NCBI GenBank assembly: GCA_028335825.1
Contig: JAIOKI010000011.1
Span: 2,501-66,500, forward strand
Reading direction: 5' to 3'
Origin: Nosema muscidifuracis
Taxonomy: Eukaryota > Microsporidia > Nosematidae
DNA: 64,000 bases
Positions 1-12,928 of this stretch are shown here, one piece after another (positions within the stretch are counted from its first letter, which is position 1; every line of letters begins with the position of its first letter). The notes below the pieces were generated by a model. It was given only the letters and a program-made list of their open reading frames with translations, was not told the origin of the DNA and ran no database searches. The position numbers and the translations under genes were made by a program.

Positions 1-95
1 ACCTACCTACCTACCTACCTACCTAACCTACCTAACCTACCTACCTACCTACCTAACCTAACCTACCTACCTACCTACCTACCTACCTAACCTAA
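1..95. repeat. Telomeric repeat array (CCTA/CCTAA units)
   Basis: The window starts with an uninterrupted array of CCTA and CCTAA units in irregular alternation. The opposite strand reads TAGG and TTAGG running outward, the orientation expected at the left end of a chromosome. The mixed 4- and 5-base units differ from a uniform TTAGG array and suggest a telomerase that slips or pauses at two template positions. The array passes directly into A+T-rich unique sequence. No ribosomal RNA unit or subtelomeric satellite follows within the window. Confidence 0.93.
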
Positions 96-1003
96 TATTT
101 CACAATATTTAATTATCTAGAAAATAAAATATTTTTAGATGACGTGTCTTCTCAGAACAATTATAGATATTTCTAAGAAAAAATTACAAAATATAATTTT
201 TAAATTTAGACATAATAAATATTTATTTCGATTATTATTCAATTTTTTTTATACAGAAGAAGATGAGTAAATGACATTAAATATATTGATGTCAAATGAT
301 AATTCTGTCAGGAAGAAATATATATAAGAAATAAATAAAAAATATATTTAATATAATATTAGATATTTTATTTAATTAATAATAATATAAATCTGGATTA
401 ATTTGGTGAACTTTTAAACATCATCTCGAAATGTATAACTTCTTTTTTCTATTTTATTTTTACCAATTTAATATACGTGATTAAATTATCCATCTGGAAT
501 TATTTATGACTTTTAAATATCTTAGAAATAAATACAATTTCGTCTTTTCTTGATCAGACCACACTAAAAATATGATTGAAAGAGCAAGAGAATATACAGT
601 CTAATTTTAACAATATTGAAGTATTTATATTTATTTAAATTCAAGAATTTTTTTTCATAAATTTTCAATTTTGTACTATGTAGTAATTAATATAATATCA
701 AAATAATATATTGAAGTATATAATTTACACACTTTTTCACAGTCCTAATGCAAGTAATACTTCAATGCATAGGGTTTGATATTCTGCTGTTGACTTTGAT
801 TAAGGTACCAATACTTAGATGATGCTATTTTTTGAGTTCTGTAATATGTTTTTTGTGATATTTTTTTTCTTACGTTATAATTTACGTTTCACAAGGAAAA
901 ACTAATTATCAGTGTTTTTAGACTATTAAAATCTGTCAAATTATCAAATTTTTTTATTTGATTTGAGACATGAATTTTTTTATATAAAATCATGTAATTA
1001 ATT
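96..1003. other. Subtelomeric A+T-rich spacer, no gene seen
   Basis: Low-complexity A+T-rich DNA between the telomere and the first coding trace. Both strands are broken by frequent stops, and I see no repeat unit, tRNA or conserved motif. Confidence 0.6.
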
Positions 1004-1357
1004 TTAAAATAATTTATTGAAAGAAATCCATAATTCCTGATTCAAATTATAAAAATAATATTCTAATATTACACCCACAGTAGGTAGTAGGAGTACAAGA
1101 ACTAATAGTATGTAAAAGATATAGCATATTACTCTGGGAGTATCACGACCTTCATAAACAAACAATATAATCCTAGCAAATATTAAAAAAATAAACGAAA
1201 TAAAAAAACACAAAATAACTGTAAAATGATCAAGCAAGATATTTTGATCAAGTTCTGATACATGCTTTATAGTGATATAAGGATCTAAAATGTTTTCAGA
1301 TAAGTTATATTTTGCATGCAATGTATTTTCATATTCTTGTTCTGACGTTCTGTTTGT
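1004..1357 (-). pseudogene. Fragment of a small two-pass membrane protein without an AUG
   Basis: An open frame of about 118 codons bounded by stops. It encodes a hydrophilic N-terminal part and then two long hydrophobic segments (roughly residues 33-55 and 64-92, counted from the TTG codon at 1321) separated by a short charged loop with EGRDTPR. The composition is clearly protein-like. However, the whole frame holds no ATG, since the only possible early start is TTG, and no C-rich start motif precedes it. I read it as the 3' part of a membrane protein gene whose beginning has been lost, possibly through subtelomeric recombination. An unseen upstream exon is possible. No family recognised. 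Confidence 0.4.
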
Positions 1358-2233
1358 TCAGTATGCTTTATTTAGTATGTTAAGTAGTACAAGAAATGAT
1401 ATCATAGGGTATGATTAAAAATTTATTTTAGAAAATAACATAAAATTTATATAAATGAAACTAATTATATAATAATCATAATCACTAACTTTTATCTATT
1501 ATTTATAATTTATTTATTCTTACATATTTTATTATTTCAATATTCACAACAGAGTAATATAAGACCAATATTAAATAAATTATCTGTCTGTCAATGCTAA
1601 TTTAATATTTGTGATTATTTAAAATATCCATACGTCAAATCATAACAAAATTCTTCATGAATGAAAAAATAATTATATAAGTAATCTTTGTGTTTAGTAT
1701 TTTAATTTAACTAATTTTCAATCTAAATGCTATCGATGTCTTTTTCTTCCTAGTCAAGAGAAATTTTTTATAAAGTATTAATAAGATTCTGGAATGAATA
1801 TATATTTCGATTTAAATGGTTTATCAATTGATACAATATTTTATTTGTTCAGTATTCTATGTAAAACATAACTTAATTTTTCAAAAGATTTTATGATCTT
1901 GTCATATTTAATTCTACAGAAGAAACATTTAAACCTTCACATCTTGTAATATTTATCATATCAATTTATAAGAAATTTGTAAATTTATCGTCAAGAAGTT
2001 TTTCTACGTCAAAGTTTTTAATTAGAACTAGTCAATATACATTCTTTAAAATTTCTATATAAAATATTTTATATTTATTTTATATGTTTACTATAATAGA
2101 GTTTAACATCTAGTTAAGTATTCTGAAAATAATTAAACGTTAAAATTAGAAAGAAATCAAGTAAAATTTTGGTCTACAACATTAATAATATTTCATTCAA
2201 ATTTTACTTTAAGTGTAAATTACATTATTCAAA
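1358..2233. other. A+T-rich spacer, nothing seen
   Basis: Short stop-rich frames only. No repeat, RNA gene or conserved motif recognised. Confidence 0.55.
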
Positions 2234-2632
2234 TCAAAATTTATTCGTTAGTGAGTTTATATTTTTATCTCCACCCTTTATTAAAACACTATTTGGTGTC
2301 GTTTTATAGTAGAACATAGCATCTTTACATTTACGTGATAGAGGACAGGGATGTGATTCTATTAAAGCTTTTATATTAAAACCTGTTGGCAAATCTTTTA
2401 AGGTGATTTTTTTAAATTCTACTTATAATTCTTCAATAATTTTAGTATATTGTGTATATTTATAATCAATTAATAATATAGGAGCATTTTTAAATCCTTC
2501 TTTATTCATTCCTTCAATATAAAAATCGGTGATATCTTTTAATAAAATAGAATCAGATTTTAAAATTGTATTTTTTGTCTTTTTAAGATCAGCAGTAAAT
2601 ATAGTTGTAAATAAAATACAAATGATATTCAT
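2234..2632 (-). pseudogene. Small predicted secreted protein gene with one in-frame TAA
   Basis: The ATG at 2632 follows a start-proximal TAACCTTA motif like those of the intact genes. The first 69 residues begin with a hydrophobic signal-peptide-like stretch (MNIICILFTTIFTA) and end at a TAA at 2423-2425. The same frame then stays open for another 62 codons to a TGA at 2234, and this part also looks protein-like: it contains a CPLSRKC pair of cysteines and a VLIKGGDKN loop. The whole frame is 133 codons with a single internal stop. The simplest reading is a recently inactivated gene for a small secreted protein; stop read-through is an alternative. No family recognised. Confidence 0.5.
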
Positions 2633-2635
2633 TAA

Positions 2636-2640
2636 GGTTA
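2636..2640 (-). promoter_or_regulatory. Start-proximal C-rich motif (TAACC)
   Basis: TAACC lies three bases before the ATG at 2632 and matches the C-rich signal found at most genes of this window. It supports 2632 as the genuine start. Confidence 0.4.
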
Positions 2641-5600
2641 AAAAAATTTATTATTTAACATAAAACAAATTAAATTTGACATAATCATAATTCAAATAAA
2701 TAATTTTAATTTTCTTAGATTTTATTATATATTATTTCATTTTGTGTTTATCTAAATTAAATTATCTTTTAATTAATTTTTTAAACTTGATATTTTTTTG
2801 TATGATAGTATATATAATAATGTTTGCAAAGACATATATTTAAATTATTAATTTAAACTCAGTGTTTTTACATAAACATATAATTTAATTTTTTTTATTG
2901 AATCAAAGATCTGATTAATTGATTTATATCCATATCTATAAAAGTAATTATTGTAAAAAATATCTTAATTTAAAATCTTTAGTATTTAATTAAATTCAAA
3001 ATCATTATTAGTTTCTAAATATATTTCATACACATTTAGTCTTTTTATAGTGCTAAATAATTTATTTAAATTTTTAATTTATTTTTAAATCAAACAATAA
3101 AATTTTCATGTGTAAATAACAAATATTTCTCAATTATCTACAATATATTAAATTTATTATTAATTTACTTCTTATGCTCATTGTGATATAATTTTGACCC
3201 CTAGTTATTAATAATGTATTTTTATAATCAAAGTAAATTATGATAATTATTACAATGCTATTTTATAAGATTAATATAATCTCTTGTTTTAATACAATCA
3301 ATGAATATAGAATTTATAAATATAAATTATTAACTATTTACAATATAATTCATGTGAGTTATAAAAATAGACGAGATATGATACATTGATTTTTAAGTAA
3401 GAAATTAAACGTATCATTATAAAATATATATTTTCATTTCTCTTTAATATTAACAGTCTAAAGATCATTGTAAATTTATAATCATCTTTCTAATCAATAT
3501 ATTTTATTTTTCTAAAAGAAAACATGTGTGTATTTATATCTCTTAATTTCTTCTCTAGAATGATATTCATATATTTATTAATTCTAATTATTTTATAAAT
3601 ATTATAATATCTTAACAATGTTTAGAACAAATCATCAATACAATTCTTATAATATGACAAACATCTCAATTAACACTATGTAAAAGTTTTAATAAAATAT
3701 AATTTCATAAGAATGTTTTACAATACAGATATTTAAAAAAAAACAATTTAACAAATATGATAAATTTTTATATGATTGTCATAAGTCTATGGATATTATC
3801 ATGTTAATAATGAAAAATTGAATTATCTAAATAATAATCAATCACATTAACAAATGCTAGTAAAATAAATGTAAAATGTAGTACTTAATACTTCTTATTA
3901 TTTTTATCTATAAATGATATAAATAGTTTATTTTTTATATTGTTTAGGGGTATATCAATACATCGAAAATATTTCACTGATGAGAAATAAATAATTTTTT
4001 TGCAATAGATACGAAAATATATATTTTCTCATTTTTAACATCAAAATAGATTTAAAAACATAAAGCAATAATATATCATTGATTTTTCTATGATATTAAT
4101 AATTCACATACATTAAATCTATACAAAAATTCTGTTGTTATGATGTTCAATATTAGTATTTATTTTTTTACTAAATACACTTAACTTATAAAAGTCTAAC
4201 ACTGATTAATAATTCTATGTTTACGACAAAGTGATATTAAAAAAGATACAATCATTACATATTTTATAATATATTAAAATTATCTGATAACAAAATATGA
4301 GTTATTATTATCTCATAAATGTTTTCATGACTTTCATAAATTATACTAAATCACGATGAAATTGAATGTATAGGAAATATAAAATCGATTAACAATGTGG
4401 TATAGATGATCTTGATTTTTTATGGTTCGATAACGAATATTTTAATTTTTCTTTGATTTTTAAAAACTTCAAGATATAAATTAATACATACTGATATGAA
4501 TAACAAATTATTAATAATGTTTTAATAAAACTTTTTGCTATTTATGAAGATTTCGTCAATATATTATGTAAAGTTTATGATTTAAGAGATGGATGTATGA
4601 ACTAACTTCGGTGTATAGAATTTAATATGAAGAAAGTATAAAAAGAAATTCAAATCATATTGAAAATTACTACAAGTTTATTGATTCTGAAATTATGAAC
4701 AATAGTCTATCAGCAGTATATATTTTATTCTATGATATTTCTGTCAATAATCTCAGCTTTATTATTTATTATTTTACTAATTTTAGGATTACAAGATAAT
4801 ATAAAGAATAATATTTTTATTAGACCTACTACTCTAATGAATCTTTCTCTAATTTTTGAATTGAATAAAAAAATTAATATCATGTGAATTATTATGTCCA
4901 AATTATTTTTATAAATCTTTATTTTTCATCCCTACAAGATTCTGTCGTATTTATCAATAATATTATTTATGTAAAAATAAATGTCTTTATAAAAGGTCAC
5001 CATCTTCGACTTTTAAATGTTTTATCATATTTATCAAGTTATATAATTTATTGATGTGTTTCATTTCTTCAATTTCATAAAATCCATTATTTATACTTAG
5101 TCTTTATATTCATAATCATTTTATATACTTACTATTTCAATACTTATAGCTTGTAAATTTTATGGTCTTATGAATTGAATCCGATAAAAGATATTTTATG
5201 ACTATTTTATAGTCTTTCAAGATACAATCTTTCTATATGGAATAACGATTTTAAAAAAAAAAGATACAATATATTAGTTACATTTTTATTCCTTGTATTT
5301 ATTTTTTTCTATGATATATAAATCTCAATATTATGTATAAATAAACTTTTATCCTTTTTGCATTGGTTCTTCTTTTTATTGTATATTTCTCTTTGAATTC
5401 TCAGTAAAGTCATTTTAAAAATTATATATAGACATTAAATTAAGAAACTACTTTCAGTTATCTTATATAATATTATTAATACAAAGTAATTGTTTCTAAA
5501 AATTAATTATAATATATAAATTTCTAGTAAGATTAAATTTATAAACTTAATATGTGTAAAAATATACCTTTGTTGATATTCTTATTATTACTGTAATATT

Positions 5601-5730
5601 TAAAAGATTATTGAATTAATGATGGTCTATTTATTCTTATGGAAATTAATAAAGTAAAAATTAATGCAATATAAATTTTATAAGTATATTTAATAAAGTA
5701 AAATAAATGAATAATAGCTAATAAAATTTA
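2641..5730. other. Long A+T-rich gene desert, nothing seen
   Basis: About 3 kb of A+T-rich DNA with only short random frames. I see no duplicated block, RNA gene, hairpin or transposon motif on either strand. Confidence 0.55.
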
Positions 5731-6474
5731 TTAGTTAACATATAATATTTTCTTAAATTTCTCTTCTAAAATTGTAAATAGACAAAAGTATGAAATCTCA
5801 TCATTTATAATTTTAAAATTATTAGATATTTCATAGTTAACATCATAAAAATTTTCAATATTCATGTTATTAAAATCATCAAAACTACTTCTGTAATATT
5901 TATCTTTACGTATTTTTTCAAGCAAATATATTAAAGCTTTCTTAAAAACAGACATATATTCTTTTCTATCTGTGCCATCATACCTATATGATTTTAATAG
6001 AACGTGTAAGATAGATTTTTCATTAGTAAAATTGAAATTTCCACAGATATCTCCATAAGTATCAAAATATTTACATTTATCCAAAATCTCTTTTTTTTTA
6101 TTATCAGTAGATCGAATAATAATGTTTATTTTGCTAGCTAACTCAATCAGATGTTTTCTACTTAGATCAAACAATTTGCTATTGAAAAATAATGAAGTAC
6201 ACATAATACATTCATTAGATTTAATATAATATCCTCTCTGTATACCAGAATATTTAAATCTTTCTGATAGATATAACATATTATCTTCAAATAATTCTTG
6301 GGTATTTAGTTTGATTTCTTCTACTAAACTAACTCCATCAAATAAATCAAACCTACAAAAGCTAAAAGTATCTAAGATAATATCATCAGTGTTATCTAAA
6401 AATCTTCCAAATATATCAAATTCCATCCAATTATCTTTAATTGATAAAACACTTGCAAAAAAAATAAAATTCAT
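5731..6474 (-). CDS. Predicted secreted protein, 247 residues, family unknown
   Basis: Complete frame with its ATG at 6474 preceded by TACCTT, and a stop just after an FKKILYVN tail. The N-terminus (MNFIFFASVLS) is hydrophobic and signal-peptide-like. The rest is soluble, rich in Asp, Asn, Lys and Phe, and contains scattered cysteines, including an NECIMC cluster near residue 88 and further Cys near residues 133 and 143. No membrane segment follows the signal. The architecture (short signal, acidic/Asn-rich helical body) resembles the larger predicted secreted proteins at 18.5, 27.6, 44.3 and 48.2 kb, but I could not align it convincingly to them. It may be a shorter or diverged relative. Function unknown. 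Confidence 0.75.
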   Translation of the reverse strand: MNFIFFASVLSIKDNWMEFDIFGRFLDNTDDIILDTFSFCRFDLFDGVSLVEEIKLNTQELFEDNMLYLSERFKYSGIQRGYYIKSNECIMCTSLFFNSKLFDLSRKHLIELASKINIIIRSTDNKKKEILDKCKYFDTYGDICGNFNFTNEKSILHVLLKSYRYDGTDRKEYMSVFKKALIYLLEKIRKDKYYRSSFDDFNNMNIENFYDVNYEISNNFKIINDEISYFCLFTILEEKFKKILYVN

Positions 6475-6476
6475 AA

Positions 6477-6480
6477 GGTA
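6477..6480 (-). promoter_or_regulatory. Start-proximal TACC motif
   Basis: TACC followed by TT lies immediately upstream of the ATG at 6474, implying a very short 5' untranslated region, as is usual in microsporidia. Confidence 0.45.
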
Positions 6481-9400
6481 AAAAATTTAAAATCTTTAGG
6501 TAATGAATTAAAAATAAACAAAATTTAATGTCTAATGTAATAAATTTAATAATATAAAATTTATCTTTATATAGTAAATTAAAATTTATATTTTTATGTA
6601 ATAATTTAAATAATATAATATTTAATATATTTATGTGATTCTAATTAATAAAATTTATTATATTTGAGTAATATATTAAATAATATAATATTTAATTTAT
6701 TTATGTGATTTCATTATGAAAAAAGAAATTGATTTTCTATTTAAATAAACTTTTTTATACACTCTTCTATTTAGTATGAAATATGTAAAGATCAAAGTAT
6801 TATTAATATAGGATAGTTACAATTAGATATTTCTAAGTCAATAATACAAATGTGTAATTTATAATATTTTCTTAAGTAATTTTAATTTTAACTAAAAGAT
6901 TTTTTATTCTCAATAAGTCTATTATAATATTAAAGATATATATTATATTTGTAAATAGACTTATTGTTTTATTTTCTTAAAATTTTACATTTCGACTTTT
7001 TTTTATTTGATATCCTAATATATTATATGAATCTTTTCATAATTACTAATAAAATATAGAATATATGAGATTATTTTAATTTTTTTACATAAGAATTATA
7101 ATAATATCCAAAATTATATTTTCATAATACTTCTAAATTATTCTTTGAAGATTATATTTATTCATATGTTAAAATATGAAACTATATTGACAATAATAAT
7201 TCCAAGATTTATTACTGAAGCTTATTTAATATACATGATGCAATCTTTCGGGTCAATAATATCATAATATAAATAAAAGATAATGATATCATTATATTTT
7301 AACATGCTTGAAAATAGAATATTCAGATGTGAGATTTTAAAACCAGATAAAATAAATGATACACTTAAAAACCTTCATCTAGTCTGTGAAAAAGTTCAAC
7401 TGACAGATACTGTAATTTGACATTTTATTCATTCTTCATATTTTCTATATTTCACTCTTTTATGTTTATCATCAATCAAATTAATTCATGATAATTTAGA
7501 TCATGTTAAGACCAAGAATATATTTTATATATAAAATACTGATCATTTCAAGAATTTTATTCATCCCTTCTTATATACTAAAGGCTTTGCTATAATTAAT
7601 CATAATTCTAGACTAATTGATATTGAATATCATATACTAATGAGAATAAGTTCTAAATTATATCTAATAATAACCTATTATTTATGAATATAAGAATTCC
7701 ATTCATATAATATTCAAGTATACACTAATTTTTTATTGGTCATTTGAATAGAAAAGATCTCATCAAAAATTAAGTAAATATGATAAGGAAAAAGAATATA
7801 AAGACTTTAATTAATTAATTTTATCTGGTAAATTAAATATAAATAACGAAGCATAAGATATTATAAAAAATTATTTTAATCAAGAATTTCAAAATAATTA
7901 TACTTTTTTAGATTTATTATTATAGTGTTTATCTTTTGGGATTCATCTTGATAAGTTATATAATGTTAGTTGAGGTTTGTTATAATAATAAAATTACTCT
8001 AATTTATACTTATACAGAAGTTTTATTGACTAATTCATATTAGATAGTTTTTCAATTTAATAGTTATATCATAATTTTCTAAATATGATTTAATAAAGAA
8101 AGAACCTATTTATTCCAATTCTCAGATATATATTTATTTCTATGAATATTAATAACCTTGTAATATTTAATTTATAAACTAATATAAACAAAGTTTCTGA
8201 TAATTATGAAAACTTGAATTATAATTTCTCTTTCATAGCAGTATTAAGTTTTAATATTATTTTTATATAAATAGTCTTCTCATATATATCATATATATGT
8301 AATTAATTTTATACATATAATATTTCAATAAGTACATATTTAAATACAATTATCTCATCCTGATCTATTATCACATCATCGACTAAAGAGAGTAATAGTT
8401 ATCTCAATTAATTAGCCAATATTATAATTATAATCTTCTTAATTTTAAATATTTACATTTATAAATAACAATAATAAGATAAATTTTTTATACAAAAATA
8501 GCAATTAATAAAATTACGGATTCTAAAATATTTTATTTTAATTATTATATTTTATGGAATAACTCTAGATATTACTGATTAAGTCATATATTTCTTGTTA
8601 AGTGTTTATAAAATTTACTATTTAGACGTAAAATTAAACTCATATATGACCATATTAATTCTCTTGCACATGAATTATTCAAAAATAAACTAGTTAGATA
8701 AAAATATAACAGAATATTTTTAATTAGCTTATCAATGTAATTTGAACAGATGTCATTCTAAATGTGTCTTAAGTTTATAGAAATATATCAATACAGTTGT
8801 CTATATAATACATCATTTTTTATTCTCTTCAATTATTAATTTTCTATATATATATACCCCAGTGAGGAGACAAAAAAGTGAAGAAATTAGTATAAATAAA
8901 AAATATTTGTTTTATATTGTATTCTAAGTATCATCAAAACTCAGAGTTTTTTCTGCTTCATAATAAATATTTAAATAATTTTCTTATTATTTATGTCTAT
9001 AATCATGATATTATTTATAAAGAGGCTGTAAATCTGTAATGAAAAAATAAAAATTATGAAAAGATACTAAAATTTATAGTATATCCTTTTAATAAACAAT
9101 TTTATTTATTCTTAATAAATGGAAACAAATCATATTCAATATAATAATTTTATCAATGAAGGGAAAAATTATATATTAAATACATAGAATAATATTCAAT
9201 AATCTAAATATTTTGTTATATTTGAAAATCTCTGAGGTTCTAGTGTAATGGTAATTATCATTACATTGACTTATTAATACAATTGTTTTTTTGTATATAA
9301 TTAGACTTTATATCTGAATAATATAAGAAGATATTTATAATAAATACATATCTATATCTTATTATCATTCTATTCTAATTTGACATTTAAATTTAATTAA

Positions 9401-11999
9401 TTCACATGTCATTAGGATAATATTATTTAATAAGTTCATATTTTGTATTAAAAATAATTTTATAGTCTATAATATTAATTTATATATCTTTTATAGAATT
9501 ATAGCATTTATTTTCTTACCCTCGATATAATAAGAATATTTAATGAATGTTTGAAATTCAATTTTATTTATTATATATATATATAAAAACTTTACGATTC
9601 TTGAATATTTTTACCCTAGTATATTAGTATCATATAAAAGTATTTTAATCAATATATAATTTGCTATATGTGTTTTTTAAATTTAATATATTCTGATTGG
9701 AGTAGTAAATAATTACTTATATATCGGGATATTTAATTATATTTTGGTTCATCCTCTTTTCAACTCATTTTAATATATCATAGACATGACATTGATTACT
9801 GACAAGATTTAGAAACACATGATAGAACTCTAAAAATTAAAAGTTATTATATTAGACTAGTTTTCTTTATTAACTCATTTGACATTTCAAAATGTATTCA
9901 TCTGACAATAAATATACTTATTATTATTAGATTTATAATTTATTTACTCCTATTGACAAAAATTATATTTACTTTTTTTATATAATAGATACAATCATAA
10001 ACTTTAGTTAATTAAAAAGATTATATTATTTCTAATATATCATAAATTTATTAGTACTTATACTTATGAAATATGTAAATTATAATTTAATTAATGTATC
10101 ATCATAAGAAGATATATATCACTAGTTTTTAAAAATATAATTAATTCTGAATTCTTGTATTATATTTTATATATACATATGAATAATATTTATTTTCAAT
10201 CATTAATTTATTGATCCCTTTTATGTAAAATAAAGATTAACTGAAGTATTATATATTCAATTATAGGATAATATAAAACGAAAATATAAAAAATTTATAA
10301 TATATAAATATTGTAATGGTATATCATAAAAGATCGATATTAGAAGCTAAATGAAGTATAATTATTGTAATTGATATTTATTAATATTTTTAATTTATTT
10401 TCTTTTTACATGTGATAGATTATCTTAAATTTTATCCCTCATTAAGTATGACTGAAGATAATTTTATTATTTTAAAATGATAATTAATTTCAATAATAAA
10501 ATATCTGATTTTTATAGATGAAGATCATTAATTAAAAGTCGTTATATAGGTAAATATTTTTTATATATTATTTTGTGCACCATAATAAGTTTATAAATTT
10601 TCATTTTTTATTTAATGTCTAATTTTTATGTTCTATATGTATGAATATATTTGATAATAATTCTATGGAGCATATTATTAATATTATTTAGATTCATACA
10701 CATAATAAATATACTAACATATATTTTGATATTATCTATATATAGTGATGAATATCTGGATTTAACAATCTAAGAAAAGTCGAAGTAGCAAAGAAAACAA
10801 GTATGAATTGTTAACTAATCATTCTAAATATACAATGAAGATTATATCTAGCATAATAAATGTGTTACTTTATACAGTCAAATTATAGTAGAATTCAGAA
10901 ATGATTTAAATACTCCAGAAAACCTTAATATAAACATTAGTAGAACACTCAACATATTAGATACAACAAGTGAAGATGTATCAATTGAGAAATCTATAAA
11001 ATATAAATAAGTTTAATTATTTCTAAATTAATTTATATATAACTAATCATATATTATAAACTCTTACTAAAAATCTAATTTTTATAATTTTATTCTTTTG
11101 AAAAGATGATCTATATAATATTATAAGAAATAGATATAGACCATCACTATATAGAAAATTTTATAATATTATATTGACATACTAAATATTATTTAAATTA
11201 TACTTTCTTAATGTTTATTGTGGAGATTTAAGTCAGATTAAACATATTGATTTTAATATTCTAGATTAAACTTTTTTGTTCTCAGAACAAGTATGTAATT
11301 TTATTATTATGGTTAACAATATATAAATGTCAAATTTTAAACTTTTTATATATATGGATACTATTTCGTTAAAAGATTAATTCACATATGTCTGTATCTT
11401 CCACAGTAAAGAAGTATTGGTCGAGAATAAATATCTAAACATGTAAGAAAATAATTTCAATTTATAAATCAATGACATTATGAATCAGTCAATCTTTAAT
11501 TTTCTAGCTTAAATAAATATACTAATACTGAATATAAAAGATTATTCTTATATCTTTGAACAAGAAACTTTTAATGTTAAATAATTATATAATGGATGAT
11601 CATCTACTGACGTATTTTTATCTAATAGAAGTGTTGAGAAATAAATGAAATACATTAATGATATAATAAAATTACTAAAATTTATTGAGATGAATCATAG
11701 TGAAGATATTACTAATAGATTTTCATATCACAAATATAATATCAAAGAGATATAATAATAAAGACTTAAGAAGAAATCAATAAAGGTAAGTTTTTAGATG
11801 ATACCTTTGAGTGTGTATTAAGAAAATACTTTTTGTATTTTTTATATCATTGAATAATTTCTATACTTCTAGAATATTATATTCATTCAATATATTTCTC
11901 TAACTTTCAATGATATCATGATTTAAAATAATTATTATCCTTCTTACTTTTTTAATATTTAGTGATGTGTTTATTAGTAAAAATATTAAGTCTAATTAT
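6481..11999. other. A+T-rich gene desert with one short coding-like trace
   Basis: More than 5 kb without a supportable gene. At about 10885-11010 on the plus strand an open stretch of 41 codons has protein-like composition (VEFRNDLNTPENLN at its start) but no ATG, so it is probably a gene remnant. Near 9236 a short piece resembles the 5' part of a tRNA but lacks the T-arm. The rest is low-complexity A+T-rich DNA. Confidence 0.5.
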
Positions 12000-12920
12000 T
12001 TAATAATAATATTTTGGAAGGTCTCTACAAATATATATATATACAATCACAATTAAATTATAAGTTATTATAGCCATCATACTAAATATCATTATAAACA
12101 TTATCCAATTAGTTCTACATATATTTAAAGATAAAGACAGGATATATAAATAACAGATATAACTAGAGAATACAAATATCTCCTTCAAAGATAATCTACT
12201 CAAAATTCCAACAATAAATCCTAAAATAAATAATGATACTATTATTAACATGTATATATTCCATAACATAAATATCTGTACAACTCCAACTAATAATATA
12301 AATAGCAAGTTGATCTTTGGATTGAATTTTTCTTTTTGACTTATACTTCTATTAAGTAAAGTCATAAATATATAAAAAACGAATAATACGTTTAATATAC
12401 ATAACAAATATATATTCTCTAATTCTATACAGTAAATTATCATATAACTACTAATAGAATAATTTAAAGCTATAAATGATACAATATTCATGCATCTTCT
12501 CAATTCATCAGTATCTCCTATTTTCCTAATTAACATAAGACTTTTAGGAATTAAAGATAAGATGAATATCACTGTTGATGTATTAAGAACTACAATCAGA
12601 AATTTATAAGGTATCACATGCAATAATAAAAATCCTATTAAATTAAGAGCAACTATAGTAATAAAACTAAGAATATTTATATGATTACATAAAGAGATAA
12701 AGCCAAAATGATACCTTATCGAAGTCAATAATGATATTGATATATCCCCATATAAATCATAAAAAGATCTACTTTCATTATTACGAAGTAATTTGTATGC
12801 ACTATTAATAATATATGCATTACAATTACTGTTCCTTAACTTAATGATATTGCAGTATGCCTTTTTGATTTCATCTTGAGTGGCATTTTTGTTGCAATTT
12901 AGAATATCATATAGCTGCAT
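12000..12920 (-). CDS. Multi-pass membrane protein with a J-domain-like N-terminus lacking HPD
   Basis: Complete 306-residue frame; the ATG at 12920 follows TACCCTTA. Residues 1-60 track a DnaJ J domain: YDILNCNKNATQDEIKKAY matches helices I-II, and INSAYKLLRNNESRSFYDLYGD matches helix III and the end. The loop between helices II and III, which carries the catalytic HPD in Hsp40s, reads KLRNSNCNAY and has no HPD. By family knowledge it should not stimulate Hsp70 ATPase. Residues about 80-305 hold roughly eight hydrophobic segments in pairs, ending in a short cytosol-like tail DLPKYYY. The general layout recalls membrane-anchored J proteins of the ER, but the eight-pass body is not one I recognise. 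The open frame in a region where other genes are broken argues for selection. Confidence 0.8.
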   Translation of the reverse strand: MQLYDILNCNKNATQDEIKKAYCNIIKLRNSNCNAYIINSAYKLLRNNESRSFYDLYGDISISLLTSIRYHFGFISLCNHINILSFITIVALNLIGFLLLHVIPYKFLIVVLNTSTVIFILSLIPKSLMLIRKIGDTDELRRCMNIVSFIALNYSISSYMIIYCIELENIYLLCILNVLFVFYIFMTLLNRSISQKEKFNPKINLLFILLVGVVQIFMLWNIYMLIIVSLFILGFIVGILSRLSLKEIFVFSSYICYLYILSLSLNICRTNWIMFIMIFSMMAIITYNLIVIVYIYICRDLPKYYY

Positions 12921-12923
12921 TAA

Positions 12924-12928
12924 GGGTA
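12924..12928 (-). promoter_or_regulatory. Start-proximal TACCC motif
   Basis: TACCC lies a few bases upstream of the ATG at 12920, matching the signal at 14543 and 29269. It supports the start chosen. Confidence 0.5.

Noticed and set aside
9236-9290. tRNA-like 5' part (GGTTCTAGTGTAATGG)
   Set aside because: It resembles the acceptor and D-arm start of a glutamine or glutamate tRNA, but there is no matching 3' acceptor strand and no T-arm or B box downstream. At best it is a tRNA fragment.
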